This document shows, one piece after another, positions 46,621-57,838 of a stretch of 64,000 bases of DNA. The notes below the pieces were generated by a model that was given only the letters and a program-made list of their open reading frames with translations, ran no database searches and was not told the origin of the DNA. The DNA comes from Diplosphaera chodatii. Lineage: Eukaryota; Chlorophyta; Trebouxiophyceae; Prasiolales; Stichococcaceae. The stretch covers positions 744,001-808,000 of the forward strand of contig JAALGY010000019.1 of assembly GCA_032358165.1 (NCBI GenBank), written 5' to 3'. Every line of letters starts with the position of its first letter. The stretch's first letter is position 1. The position numbers were made by a program, and so were the translations under genes.

Positions 46621-48650
46621 ATGAGCAACGTGAGTGCGCCCTTGATATCCTCCAGTCCGTGTCAGCACCTGCCCCCTTCCAAGCTGTCGGCTGGCACGAA
46701 ATTGCGTCATTGTCAGTGCAGACTGCGGCAAAGCCTCTGTTGCTCGTTCGTGACTGTGTTGGGTGCCAAGCGCGGCCCGATGTCCTGTATCGACGAGCGT
46801 CAAATGAACCGTGCGAGGTTTTGGCCCCACGCGTCGCCAGTGACGGGATCGCCGCTGTCGCTGTTGCCTGCATTCTACAAAATGATTTAGGTTTGGGCTG
46901 AGATGGGGCTACATGAATGCTGCATGGCGTGCAGCGGCATGGCAACGCGCGGTTAGGTCGCCCCGCATGCACAGCACACCTGTCCTCTGTTGCTCCGCAG
47001 CCAGCCTTGCGGCGTCGAGAGCCGCCGGTGTCGTTGCAGAAGCTTCAGTAGTTCCCAGCACTGTCACATATGTGCAGTTGAGGCGTTGAGGGCCTGGCGT
47101 TCGAGATCGGAAGGCAGGCCGTACTTCTGGAGCTCATGTGCGGATCGTTGTCGGTGCAGTTCATGGAGAAGATGGCCGACAAGGTGGCGGACAAGGTGCC
47201 TGGCATGCAGTCCCGTGGCGACAACGACGGCGGCAACGACGGGCAGGGCGGCTACGGGGCCAACCAGGTGTGCTGATGCAGCCTCCCCCAATCCACGTGA
47301 TGGTAACATGAGCTGTCGTCACCTGCCAAGCAGCCACTTGTGGTTTGACGCCTCGAAGTTCCAGATGCATGTGGATCACACCAACATAGCGTCCTTTCGT
47401 GCATCCGCGGTGCATCCGGCATGCGTCAAGCGACTACTGTCAGTCTGCTGCTGGAGTATCTGGTGGGTTGGAAGGCTGCACCGCTCTGTCTGACAGGATC
47501 GGTGAGCTGCTGCAGGGTGACCAGTATGGAAGCGGCGGGGGCGACCAGGCAACCTACGGTAGCTCTGGCGGCGGCATGGGCGGCGGCAGCGGTATGGGCG
47601 GAGGCATGGGCGGCGGCGATTCTGGAATGGGTGGCGGCATGGGCGGCGGTGACTCTGGAATGGGCGGCGGCATGGGCGGCGGCGACTCTGGAATGGGCGG
47701 CGGCATGGGCGGCGGCAGCGGGATGGGCGGAGGCATGGGCGGCGGCGACTCTGGAATGGGCAGCGGCATGGGCGGCGGCAACACTGGCATGGGCGGCGGC
47801 ATGGGCGGCGGCGGCGGTAGCTACGGCCAGGTGGGCACCGGTGCAGGCTACGGCAGCTGCTATGATGTTGCTACTGCGCTGCTTGCTGCCACACTCCTGA
47901 AGCACCATCCAGCAGTAGCAGCCGATTGAGAGAGATTTTGTTGGAGGGCCGGTGGACCCAGCAGCGTCCCACACCTGGATGCATACACAAAGCTTCGATG
48001 CGCATGTGCACATTGGCACTCGGCTTACACGCATGGTGACCTGCCTGTCAGCAGGAGAACCAGGGCGGTGGTGGCTTCGGCTCAAGCGACAACAACCCGA
48101 ACCAGTTTGGCGCCGGCGGCGACACGAGCGGCGGCGACTACGGCTCGGGTGTGTGCAGCGCATACCTTGCATGCCTGCTTGATGTCAAGTCATGTATACA
48201 TGCAGGAGGGCTTCACACACACTGAAGCACATCCAGGTTGTCTTGTCAAAGACGGTATGGTAGTTGCATCTAGTACATGATGTGTTTGGGCTTTCCTTTT
48301 GACCAAGGTCGCTCTGGCGGCGGTGGCTTTGGCTCAAGCGACAACAACCCCAACCAGTTCGGCTCTGGTGGCGGATCGGGCGGCGGTGACTACGGCTCAG
48401 GTGCGTGGCACATGGTGCTTCCATGTTGTCAGGCCATGCACGCACACGTGGAAGCAACAGCGCTCTGCAGGCCTGTCTTGCCCTGTGATGATGACGCTGC
48501 ACCGTGCCTGATGGGGTTGCTCCCGTACATGCTCATGACGGTATGGCTGATGGATGCTTAGCCCGCTCTGGCGGCGGCGACTACGGGTCTGGCGGCTCTG
48601 GCGGCGGTGACTACGGGTCTGGCGGCCAGGGCAGCACCGACAACTACTGA
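46621..48650 (+). CDS. Glycine-rich protein with MGGG repeats and duplicated exons
   Basis: Proposed exon 1 is only ATG AGC AAC (46621-46629) before gtgagt. It joins in phase to FMEKMADKVADKVPGMQ (exon from about 47160), a short amphipathic helix, then RGDNDGGNDGQGGYGANQ. The next exon (from about 47518) starts GDQYGSGGGDQATYG and continues with about ten repeats of the form GGGMGGGDSGM, ending SYGQ. Two near-identical exons follow (48055-48148 and 48309-48399), each with GGGGFGSSDNNPNQFG, then SGGGDYGSG units to GSTDNY and TGA 48648-48650. If exon 1 is wrong, the ATG at 47163 would start the protein. No RNA-binding or signal sequence is visible. Low-complexity, probably disordered. I do not recognise a family and assign no function. 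Confidence 0.62.
47565..47815 (+). repeat. Coding minisatellite, Gly-Met-Ser repeats
   Basis: Tandem units of about 18-39 bases built from ggcatgggcggcggc with actctggaatg spacers, encoding GMGGG/GDSGM repeats of the glycine-rich protein. Direct repeats in the reading frame, not a CRISPR array. Confidence 0.9.
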
Positions 48651-48966
48651 TGCTTGTCGGCCTGATGTTCAAGATAGACCGCAAAGCAAGGACGGTGGTG
48701 TCCTGCCTTTGGCGCCACTGGTGGAAGTCGTGCACACACCGACACCAAGACAGACCAGGGCTTGCGCGAAATCTGATTTCGTCGGCTGGAACTTGCACTT
48801 GTGGTTCACTGCCTTGATGTGGCTGCAGCTAGACTGCAGTCAGTCGACTGCTGAAGGACACGCAAGAAGCAAGCGTGGCCGAGAGAATCCTGAACTGTTT
48901 TACTATTGCTACCCTGTAAACACGAAGGGGTTTGCCTCAGGGATACTGCATCGAATACTGCTTGGG
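48651..48966. other. Intergenic, convergent 3' ends
   Basis: Spacer between the glycine-rich gene (+) and the TPR/J-domain gene (-). Contains the TGTAA listed below. No exon. Confidence 0.5.
48915..48919 (+). terminator. Candidate TGTAA polyadenylation signal for the glycine-rich gene
   Basis: TGTAA about 265 bases after the stop, within the convergent spacer. Short motif, suggestive only. Confidence 0.3.
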
Positions 48967-51621
48967 TTATAAGCTTCGACCCAGGACTTCATGTGCTCGC
49001 TGCACCATCAGAAACTGTGCAGCTGCATCCCGCTGCTTCTCCGCTCCTGCTGCCGCCCACTTGTCGGGGTGCCACCGGGCCGCCTGCCGCCTGTATGCGC
49101 TGCGCACCGTGGCCACATCCGCGCCTGGCTCGATGCCTAAGACAGCATGGTAGCCGCTGCTTGCTGCCACGCCGGCCACCCCCTGCAATGCACAGTCAGC
49201 TGCACTCTGAAATCGATACCAAATACTCAAAGTCGTGTTTCTTTGCGAGCAGCAGAGCTCTCGGATACGGGCCGCAGCAGCGGGTAGGCATTGTGCCCGC
49301 CTGTGCACATGGTGTCGTTCCGCGGTGCTGAGACCGCATCGCCAGGCCGGCGGCGGCCTGCAGGCGGGGCAGCAGGCCGGGCGTGGCGGGCGCCGCCGCC
49401 ATGACCGCCTGCAGCGCGAGCAACGCCCCCTGGTGCTGCCCCGCCTCCCGCAGCACCTGCTGGCATATGGTGGCTGGGTTCAACACTGTGACTCTGCACC
49501 GGACGCCTCAGGCTGTTGTGAAGACCACTCACAGCGCTATGGATGTCCGGCGGCTGCATCTGCAATCAGCTCGAGTGTGCACTCCCAGTGGTTATCGTGT
49601 ATGCCTGGGCACTGTGACACCAGGTCCAGACAGTGCAGCGTGCACCCGCTGCAGACAGTAGGTGGCACTGCACGCCTGCTGCTGTGAGGACAGCAGCACA
49701 CCTCAGCCTGCAGCAGCAGCAGTCCCACGTCTCCCGGCTGGGCCGCCAGCGCCGCAGTCACATCTGCCTCCGCATTGTCCAGTCGCCCCAGCTGCAGCGA
49801 CGCCCGCGCCCGCAGCTGCAGCACACGGGCCTCCAGGCCAGCGGCGCCGCGGTGTTTGATGCTGCACAGCAGCCGCCCACATCCGGCGATGCAGTCTTCC
49901 TCCCGTCCTGCACTGCATGAGCGGCTATGGGGCCCCTGTATGCTTCTCATACGAGATGCCATTGGTACATCTGCTGCGCAGGGCTGGGCGCTGCTAGCGC
50001 TCACCGTCTTCGGCGGCGGCCTCTGCACTCTGCAGCAGTGCCGACACTGGACGCAGCTGCTGCAGCAGCTGCAGCAGCTTGCATGGCGCAGAGGTCTGCC
50101 TGCTGCCATCGTCGCCAGCCGGTTTGCCAAAAGCTACTGCTGCCTCGAGGATGCCAATGGCAGGGAGCAAGTCGCCCTGCCGCCAGGTCGCCTCTGCCTT
50201 CAGGTAGGCCCAGTCTGCGCCCGGGCTGATGCCGTGCAGCTCGTCCACTGCCGCAGTGAAGCGCCTTGCCTGGGTGAGGGCCTGCAGTCTTGACAGGCAA
50301 CCTGAGCTGCAGAGCGCTCAGGAGTGTACGGCATGCAGCCGTAATTAGCATGTCTACGGAAGCGGCAACAGCAGCTGCCTTCATGTCCTTGTATGCGGAC
50401 TGCGCGATTCCTTCACGCCAGGAATTGGGGTGCACCTCAACGTGTGCCAAGCGTGCAGCGGGCAGGCTGGGGTGTGCCGCCAGCATGGCGCCAGCCGCCA
50501 GCAGCGCCTCTGCCGCCGCCCCCGGCGAGGGCGCCCTGTCCGGCAGCGGCGGCCGTCCGCCGTCGCAGGCTGCGGACCGCTGCGCGGCCTCGGCACGCTG
50601 CGCTGCCAGCCTGGCCGCTGCCCTGCTGCCAGCCTGCAGCACCACGACGGCCACGCTGCAGCAGGTAGTTGCCGCTGGTTGCCTGCTCAACGGCACACGG
50701 CGCAACACAGAACGGCGTGCGGTCGATGCCCTGCAGCACAAGCCAGCTGCGAAACCGACCTCTGCGGCCAGCAACCCGGGAGACAGGCGCAGTGCATCGC
50801 TGAAGTACCCCGTGGCTGCCTCCGGCTGCTGCAGCGCCAAGGCCGCCTGGCCACCGTGCAAATGTGCACGCACGCGGCCTGGATCGCGTTCCACGGCATT
50901 CGCTGCGTCCACGGCAGCAATGTCTGCTCGGCCCAGCCGCAGCGCCATAGCCGCACTGCATACGTCCACCAACTGTTGCTAAATGCACAGCAGCAGAGTC
51001 ACAAAGCTATGCACGCGTTGCACATGTCACCAGCAGCTGTGAGTACGGACGATGTGTGCAGCTCCCATTGCTGTGACACCCGCACCGATTCGCATGGTAG
51101 GTCGCACGCTGCGGGCACAGTCGTATGGCCTCTGTGAAGTGATCGAACGCTGTGCTGGTCTGTCCACGTTTCTGGGCTGTGACTCCAGCATCGTTCTGCC
51201 TGCGAAGGCACGCAGCGCCTGTTTTCGTGCTCTGCTAGAATGTGTGTCAATCACCAGCTTGTGCTCTCGCATAGTGCAGCCTCGCCTGTCTGCCTCCCTG
51301 TCGTCGTAGTCACCATCCGCCCACCAGGGCGTTGTAGCAGGTGCCTGTTGTTGATGGTCCCAGATGGCATCGACCGCAGCAGTCTCACGAGCGATGTTCT
51401 CAAGGAGCCGTAGCACTTCTGGGTGGGTGCCTTCGCCAATTTGTTCAGCTCTGCAAGCGAAGTCGCCAGCCTTTGCTCTTCTCCAGGCGCTTGCCGCCAC
51501 GCCTGCATGTGTTTTACAGCATAGCCTTTCAGTGATGTACGTTGGGCGCGCTGAGGGACACGTGTGGACAACGACCGGCATACTGACCTGGGTCAGGCAA
51601 TTGCTCCGGTTGCACCGTCAT
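48967..51621 (-). CDS. TPR co-chaperone with C-terminal J domain (DNAJC7/TPR2-like)
   Basis: The C-terminal exon (about 49182-48967) encodes a J domain: GYHAVLGIEPGADVATVR, RRQAARWHPDKW with the essential HPD, to LGRSL and TAA. Upstream exons carry TPR helices: CSAAMALRLGRADIAAVD with ALALQQPEAATGYFSDAL (50970-50750), AARLAHVEV (about 50450), DWAYLKAEATWRQGDLLP (about 50200), LQLRARASLQLGRLDNAE (49830-49760), and QVLREAGQHQGALLALQA (about 49460-49400). TPR plus C-terminal J is the DNAJC7/TPR2 layout, an Hsp70/Hsp90 co-chaperone. Proposed first exons are MTVQPEQLPDPG (51621 to about 51588), whose phase-1 donor fits an exon reading WRRAKAGDFACRAEQIGE and EVLRLLENIARETAAVDA (about 51515-51380). 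I do not recognise that part, and it could belong to a separate gene. Confidence 0.74.
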
Positions 51622-52771
51622 GGCCGCGTAGACAATATTGATGGAGCAGGCAGCGTTAAAGGGGTACAACTGCGCTCGCGATCCGCAAGCCACACCTGCT
51701 CCTGAACAGTTCAGCATGCAAAGGGCATGATACACAACCGAGCCTATAGCCAAAGATCCCACTTTACAAGCGTGTCAGCCAGGAAGCAACACGACTGACG
51801 GGACCTAGCGTGCGTTTTCGACATCGCAGAGGCGTTGCATCAACACCTGCCCTCCTGCGTCAGTTCCCAGACTCCCTGATGAGGCAGCTGGATGCCGCGG
51901 AAGCTCTGTCTGTGACTCGACAACAGCTTCCTTGTTGCAACTGTGTAGTTATTGCTCAGCACACAGGTCCAACCCCGCGACAGCACCCAACAACGTAAGC
52001 CACGCCATGGTCAAGGGCTCGAAAGTGCGTTCACCTCAACAGCTAGCAGCTGCACGGCATATGCATCAAGCTGCAGGCTAGGGCCCATCCGGAATGGCAG
52101 GCAATTCAAGGGGATGACGGTACGACACAAACATCAAACTGGGGTGACGCGTCCCCATACGACTTCGAAAACCAACAAGGTCGACAGCCCGCGGTCGAGG
52201 GCGAATTCCTTCCTGTCTTGGCTGCGTACACTGATGGTGTGACTTCACAGCAACCCTGTTGGTGGCCAGCAAATGCACTTGCCGCCGCCACACCTGACCC
52301 CAGCTGCCAGCTAGTAGTGTGTATAATCTTGCTGCGCCCGCCATTCGGCCAGACGGCCATGTGACGGCAGCATTGTGTCTGTCATATGTCTTGATCTAAT
52401 GCTCCGCTTATGTGTACCCTGTACGAAGTTATCCCGTCCCCGCTAGGCTGCTGCCCTGCCGCTGCTGACCCATCCAGACTGACTGCCGCGCCGACGCTGC
52501 CAAGGCCTGTGAATGCCAAGCGGCTGATGTCGCACAGAGACACTTCGATGCACCTGAAGCGTGCCGGCGGCGGCGCTTGCTCGTCTGCACGACGAGGCGT
52601 AAGTGCGGCTGCTGACAGCCGTGCAGGGTGCACCCTTCAATGGAGGTGCTGCATGCACCCGCTGCTGCTGCACTACTTGCTGCCGCCGCCGCCACTGTCT
52701 GGCGCTGCGCCTTTTGCTGGGGACCAACCGCCCCTCCCGTAGATGTCTACGCCCCTGGCTGGCACGCCAGT
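51622..52771. other. Intergenic spacer
   Basis: About 1.15 kb between two minus-strand genes: the SnRK2-like 3' UTR and the promoter of the TPR/J gene. GC-rich frames at 52400-52740 have no recognisable protein content. Nothing supported. Confidence 0.4.
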
Positions 52772-53821
52772 TCAGAAGGTGACAGAGATGACGGGCTCGC
52801 CGGGGCTGCCACGCTTCTGCGCCTGCTGGATGAGGGCATCTATGCGGCTCATCACCTCATCGATGCCGTTGGCCTCGCGCATGTACCAGTCGTTCATTTG
52901 GATGGCGCCGCTGGGCAGCGCATGCGTGAACCAGGGGTGGTTCTTGATGTCCTCCATGCTGAGGCGCTGCTCGCTGTCCGCCACCAGCAGCCGCGTCAGC
53001 AGGTCCTTGCACTCCGCTGACACCTGCACATCTGGCGGCATGTGGTAGGTGGCTGTGACGATTTTGCGGATGTAGTCGGGCTCCTTGTTGCTGAAGGGGT
53101 AGCAGCCATAGAGCATGGCGTACAAGATGACGCCGCACGACCAGATGTCCGCTTTCTTTGCATCGTAGCGATTGCCGCCGTAGATGATTTCTGGCGCCAT
53201 GTAGATGGGCGTGCCCACGCCTGTTTTTGCTGACGAATTTTGTTCGTGCTTGGAGTAGCCAAAATCGCAGATTTTGAGCAGGGGGCGGGTGCCATCACTG
53301 CCGTCCCGGTCCAATAGCAGGTTCTCCAGCTTAAGGTCACGATTCGCCACCCCCTTGTTGTGACAGTAGTCCAGCCCGATGATGAGCTGCTGGAAGATCC
53401 AGCGGGCCTGTGACTCCAGCAGCCGGCAGTGCGGCTTGTGGCGGCAGATGTACTTGAACATGTCGCCGCCCTGGGCATACTCCATGGCAATCGCCAGGTG
53501 CGTCTGGGTCAGGAACACCTCCTTCAACGACACGATGAAGGGGTGCTTCAGGCTGCTCTGATGCACGATCTCGCGCTTGACGTAGGTCTTAAAATTCTTC
53601 ACAAAGTCCCCCCGCGGCAGCAGCTTGATGGCTATCTCGCCGCCGCCCACGGACTGAGGATCCCGCGCCCGCAGCACGACTCCGAAGGTGCCCTCTCCCA
53701 GCACTCCCGTCTGCTCATAGCGACCCAAGTCCACGCTCTGCAGCTTGTCCGGCAAGCTGGGTGCATCGGCGGGCATAGGCGGCGGCATTTGCGGTAGCTG
53801 CCTCATCACGGCTGCGCTCAT
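52772..53821 (-). CDS. SnRK2-like serine/threonine kinase, HRD changed to NRD
   Basis: Single uninterrupted frame of 349 residues. The ATP-binding loop LGEGTFGVV is at 41-49 and the catalytic Lys in AIK at about 66. The catalytic loop reads GVANRDLKLENLLLD around 157-171, so the usual His of HRD is Asn (codon AAT on the coding strand), while Asp and downstream Lys and Asn remain. DFG is at 186-188, VGTPIYMAPE around 202-211, then ADIWSCGVILYAMLYGCY. The C-terminus, NDWYMREANGIDEVMSRI, resembles the SnRK2 regulatory helix, but the acidic domain of plant group III SnRK2s is absent and the protein ends VISVTF. Inferred role: stress or nutrient (for example sulphur) signalling, as for algal SnRK2s. 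Intronless among intron-rich neighbours. Confidence 0.92.
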   Translation of the reverse strand: MSAAVMRQLPQMPPPMPADAPSLPDKLQSVDLGRYEQTGVLGEGTFGVVLRARDPQSVGGGEIAIKLLPRGDFVKNFKTYVKREIVHQSSLKHPFIVSLKEVFLTQTHLAIAMEYAQGGDMFKYICRHKPHCRLLESQARWIFQQLIIGLDYCHNKGVANRDLKLENLLLDRDGSDGTRPLLKICDFGYSKHEQNSSAKTGVGTPIYMAPEIIYGGNRYDAKKADIWSCGVILYAMLYGCYPFSNKEPDYIRKIVTATYHMPPDVQVSAECKDLLTRLLVADSEQRLSMEDIKNHPWFTHALPSGAIQMNDWYMREANGIDEVMSRIDALIQQAQKRGSPGEPVISVTF

Positions 53822-54566
53822 TGCAGATCACCCGGCATGCCTTGGCTGTGCTCCTTGCCAGCAGGTTGTCTGCCTGTCACAAAGGATACACGGGCTCCAG
53901 CCCTTGCGCCTGCTGACTGCAGGCTGGAAGCAAGGCACACAGTCGCGGCCCGCTTAATGCCCTGCGCCGGGCTGTCGCAGTGCTGGCAGAAGCGTGGAGC
54001 CAGGCCCCTGACGCTGCAACAAAGCGTGGCACCCAGCTCAGCGCACGCTGCGAATCCTGCGGGTGCGTGGGCGCGCGGCTGAGACCGACGCTGTACGCCA
54101 CGCTTCCGCTGGGTCAATTGGCTTTCCCTCCGGGCTTGGGGCCGCGCTCACACGAAACTCGGAGGCCCCTGAGAGGGTGTGCCAGGTGTCTGCAGCAACC
54201 GAACCCTGGGTAGCGTCGAGTCGATGGAACCCGGCAAGCTCGGAACGCGTTGACGCTGTGACTGTCGATGCAGCTGCGGTGAGCAGTCGTGTGCGGTGGT
54301 GCCCGAAGCGGGGAACGTTGTGTGAAATCTGTGACACTGGGGCCCCCCCTGTTGTGAAAGGCAGCTGGGTTACGGATCAATCTCTGCTTCTTGCCCTCTG
54401 GCCCCATAGTAGGATGCTGGGCAGAGTGCCGTTAGCCCGTTACAGAGCCTTCCTTCTGACACCCGCATAGTGCTGTTGCTCCGTCACATATCTATATGCA
54501 TATGCATGTCATGCTGCCAGAAGCAGGGCGATGCAGCAGTGAACATGCCCGCTTGACCCGCTAATG
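53822..54566. other. Intergenic spacer
   Basis: About 745 bases between two minus-strand genes: the snurportin 3' UTR and the SnRK2-like promoter. Short frames on both strands, none recognisable. Confidence 0.45.
54440..54444 (-). terminator. Candidate TGTAA polyadenylation signal for snurportin
   Basis: TTACA on the plus strand (TGTAA on the minus strand), about 125 bases past the snurportin stop. Short motif. Confidence 0.35.
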
Positions 54567-57450
54567 TCAAGTTTGCATGCCGGCCTGCAGCAACCCCGCC
54601 TGGCTGGCCTCCAGGAGCGTCTGCAATGTCAGCGGCTCGCGGCGCGCCAGGTACTGGAACAGGACCTTGCTGATGGTGTCGGCACGCCCGCGGCGACTGT
54701 GCGCACTGCCCTCATACCGTAAGTCCGCCCCCACAGGGTTGCCATCCACCACCTGCATGGGTCGTTGCACAGCAGTAATGTGCACGTCCAGCACGGGTTA
54801 CCTGGTGCACACAGTCGCACAGCCTGAGTGCACTGTTCGGCGCACTTTTCGCCGACATGCAGATGTACGAAGGCAGACGCTGCTTGCCACGATGCAGATT
54901 GCCATGCAGGCTACCCTGGAGTCATTTCCGGACGCTCACCTGCAGGCCACCAGGCCCAATGGAGAAGCGCATCAGCTTGCCGGGCACAGGCGCCTTGCCT
55001 CCCGCCGCCACCAGGCTCTCCACCGCCGCCCGGCCCAGCGCCACCGCATCCTCGTCCCCCGTCACCAGCGTCCCGTCGTCTCGATACTCCAGCACCACTT
55101 GCTGCATGCAGATTGGTTCCAGAGCCAAGCTGAGCTGATCCAGGCTGTACATCTCCCATGTGACATCTTCCTTTGCACGTACTGGGTGTGATCCCGTGAC
55201 CGCTCAGACCCGGCTGACGTGGCCCCCGGCTGCCCTCGATCACTGCAAGCCCTTGCCTGCTCGACCATGTAGCTGCACAAGCGTCGCGACACGCACTGCG
55301 ACCCTGCCAACAGCGGGGTCGTCATGTTCCAACGCTGCCATCGGCATGTGGCCGGCCCACGAAGCCAACTGGCAGCCCATGATGACTTATAGTGCATGTC
55401 AAGGTTGACATATGCTGTGGGCTAATGCGACGAAAGACTGGCTCCTGCATTGGGGCATGCGCCCAGGTGACGACATGTCACCAGCAGGCGCCTCATACAC
55501 GACAGCAACAGCATGCAGAGCATCTTGTCTGCGCAAGCCCTAGCAGCTCAGCATCGATGATCAGAAAATGTGTCCTTCAGCTGCCCAGTCTGTCTAGGCC
55601 AGTTGCCCCGTCAGGAGCACAAGCCAAGGTCTCCGAGACGCTGCCTGGTCGTGCGTCTGCTGCCACAGCAAGCGCATCTTTGCATGAAACAGCTTGTCGT
55701 TGACCTGTGAAAAAGAGTCAGATGGCACCTGGTGCTGCAGTGGATGCCCATTGAGGTCGGTGTCCAGCAGGAAGCGGCAGCAGGAGGCGTCCTTCCAGAT
55801 GAGGGCCAGCGGCGACTGGCCCAGCGTGTAGTGCCCCTCCTTGTGCAGCAGGTACAGCCCATCACGCTGGAACTGCACCGCTTCCGAGTGCGCTGACCGC
55901 AGCCCGCCTGCATTGCGGGTCAACCATCGTGGAGGCAAGCTTTGCAGCGTGAAGTGGTGGCACTCCATTGAGCAGCGCTGTCACACATCAGAGAAGAGCA
56001 TGTTCCAAGCTGCCACCATTCAGAGCGCAAAGCTCACTATGTGGACTGCACCACAGCCACTGTCTTGCAGTCATCAGGCTTGTTGAACGTGGCACACAGC
56101 CCTGCTGTTCCCGGACCATATCCACATGAGGCCAGGCATGGTGGCACATGTCGAGGAGCGTACCTGGCGTCGCATGGTAGGCGGGCAATGCCACGATGCT
56201 GTAGCGGTTGTGATTGCTGCCTGACTGTGCGGCATCTGTTTCTGACAACTTGCTGGCCACCCAGAATAGCCGGAACTCTGCATTGCAATCATACAGCGCA
56301 TAACCCTGCAACAGGTGATGCCAAAAGTCTGCACTTGTGCATTGCTCCTGCGACTGCCACATGCAACTTAGCAGTGATGCAGGTATCAGATGCAGTCCAA
56401 CGCTCCTACCTTCCAGCACATCATATCCATGACATAGTATGTCTGGTTCTGCGGGTGGTAAATTGTATCAAGAATGCAGAAGGCGTCTCCTGACAACTGC
56501 AGACTGGACAGAACATCGGCTCAGAAGCGTCTCCAGGCACGAGATGCATGTGCAAACAGATCAATATATGCCAGTGATTGCTCATTCGAGCACCAGCTGC
56601 TGCATGCTACTGTGCAATTTGCACAATTGCCTCGCAGCCTTTGGTGTGACCGGGCTGGCCAGTGCGTACATTTGGAAAGGAAATACTGGGCATGCCTGCG
56701 TATGGCGTGAGCCGCCTGGCAGTGCTGAGGGGAAGCGTGCCATTTGGACACCGCTGCGCATGCGGGCAACTGTCTGGCCACCGCTCGCAATGAGCAGGCA
56801 GCGCTGTCCCTCTGGCCGTGGCAAGACATACCTGCGCACTTCTGAACGATGGATGACTGCCGTCGCATGACCTCACAATACTGTTCAAAACAGGCATGCA
56901 TAATCCCTTCGTCACCCTATGCATTATAGATCAGCTCTCACCACTCGGTGGCGAGGTTTGGCGGCACGTCAATGAGCCACTCTGGCCTCACAAGCTGGCG
57001 CGACCAGTGCTCTCGGACGGACTCTGCATGTGCATCACCACTGACGCTGGCATGGTGGCCCGATGCCCGCCGCGCTTCGGCGGTCCCGTCTCCGTCCGCC
57101 ATGTCCAGGTCCTGCCGGTGAGTATCGCTGGACTGAGGGCTGACTCCCGATCATGGCAAAGGAGGCAGGTGATGCTTCCACTGCGCTGCATGCTGGGCAG
57201 CACGGTCCGGGCCATGCAAACCCACCTGTGATGTGGCAACACGCACGGCTTCCATCGCCAGCTTACGGGCTCGCGCAGTGGCATCATCTCGCGCTGCCTG
57301 CTGCCGCTCAAGTGCCTCCTCACGCCGCCGCTGTGCATGCCGCACAGGGCGCAAGGCTTTTGGGTTTTTGCGGCTGGGACTCTGTGGTTCACACGGCAAT
57401 GATTGCAATGATGAGCTCATCACGAGTATCTTGGCGATGAACCTTGTCAC
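54567..57450 (-). CDS. Snurportin-1, m3G-cap import adaptor for U snRNPs
   Basis: Adaptor carrying trimethylguanosine-capped snRNPs to importin beta. The N-terminal exon (57450 to about 57230) has a basic importin-beta-binding helix (AQRRREEALERQQAARDD, RARKLAME). The cap-binding domain starts LVRPEWLIDVPPNLATEW (about 57000-56942); a phase-2 join adds YVLPRPEGQRCLLIASGG and FPSALPGGS (56845-56730). Next are TYYVMDMMCWKGYALYDC with AEFRLFWVASKL (about 56440-56250), then DGLYLLHKEGHYTLGQSP with ALIWKDASCCRFLLDTDL (55870-55745) and VNDKLFHAKMRLLWQQ. An extra C-terminal part, EYRDDGTLVTGDED and RRGRADTISKVLFQYLAR, ends at TGA 54567. Plant snurportins, as I recall, have this extra C-terminus and animal ones do not. 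An in-frame Met at 57420 is an alternative start. Confidence 0.88.
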
Positions 57451-57838
57451 TGCAGGCGGGCTGAGCGCCGAAGCATGCTTCCGAAAGTTGGCCTGAACTA
57501 GCTTTCTCTATCGGGAGCAGACAGCTGTGCTGTCAGCGTGGGTTATCGCGATCTATCTTCACTTATTATCAATCCGTGCTACAATATGCTGTATCTCTGG
57601 CCTACACAGGATGCTGAAGCTTGCGGCATGTCTTGCCCGGAAGCTGACATGGCATGTCGTGCTGTTGAGAGTCCCTGAACTTGATCGAGTCACTTCACCC
57701 AGCTACACCGCTGGTTGGATCATCACATGTACTTCACAAGCACAAGCGCTCATCAAGCTACCGGTATGGATCAACAGGAGGCTGCTCGTCATTAGGTCTA
57801 TGGCAGCGGCGGCAATCAAGCCTGTACAGACAGCTGCA
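57451..57838. other. Intergenic spacer
   Basis: Kinesin 3' UTR and snurportin promoter, both genes on the minus strand. No exon supported. Confidence 0.5.

Noticed and set aside
47565..47815. CRISPR-like regularly spaced repeats
   Set aside because: The repeats are contiguous, in frame and encode Gly-Met-Ser; spacers are not unique and the genome is eukaryotic.
52400..52742. Overlapping GC-rich open frames on both strands after the SnRK2-like stop
   Set aside because: Neither strand shows domain content or a splice link to a neighbour; treated as UTR or spacer.
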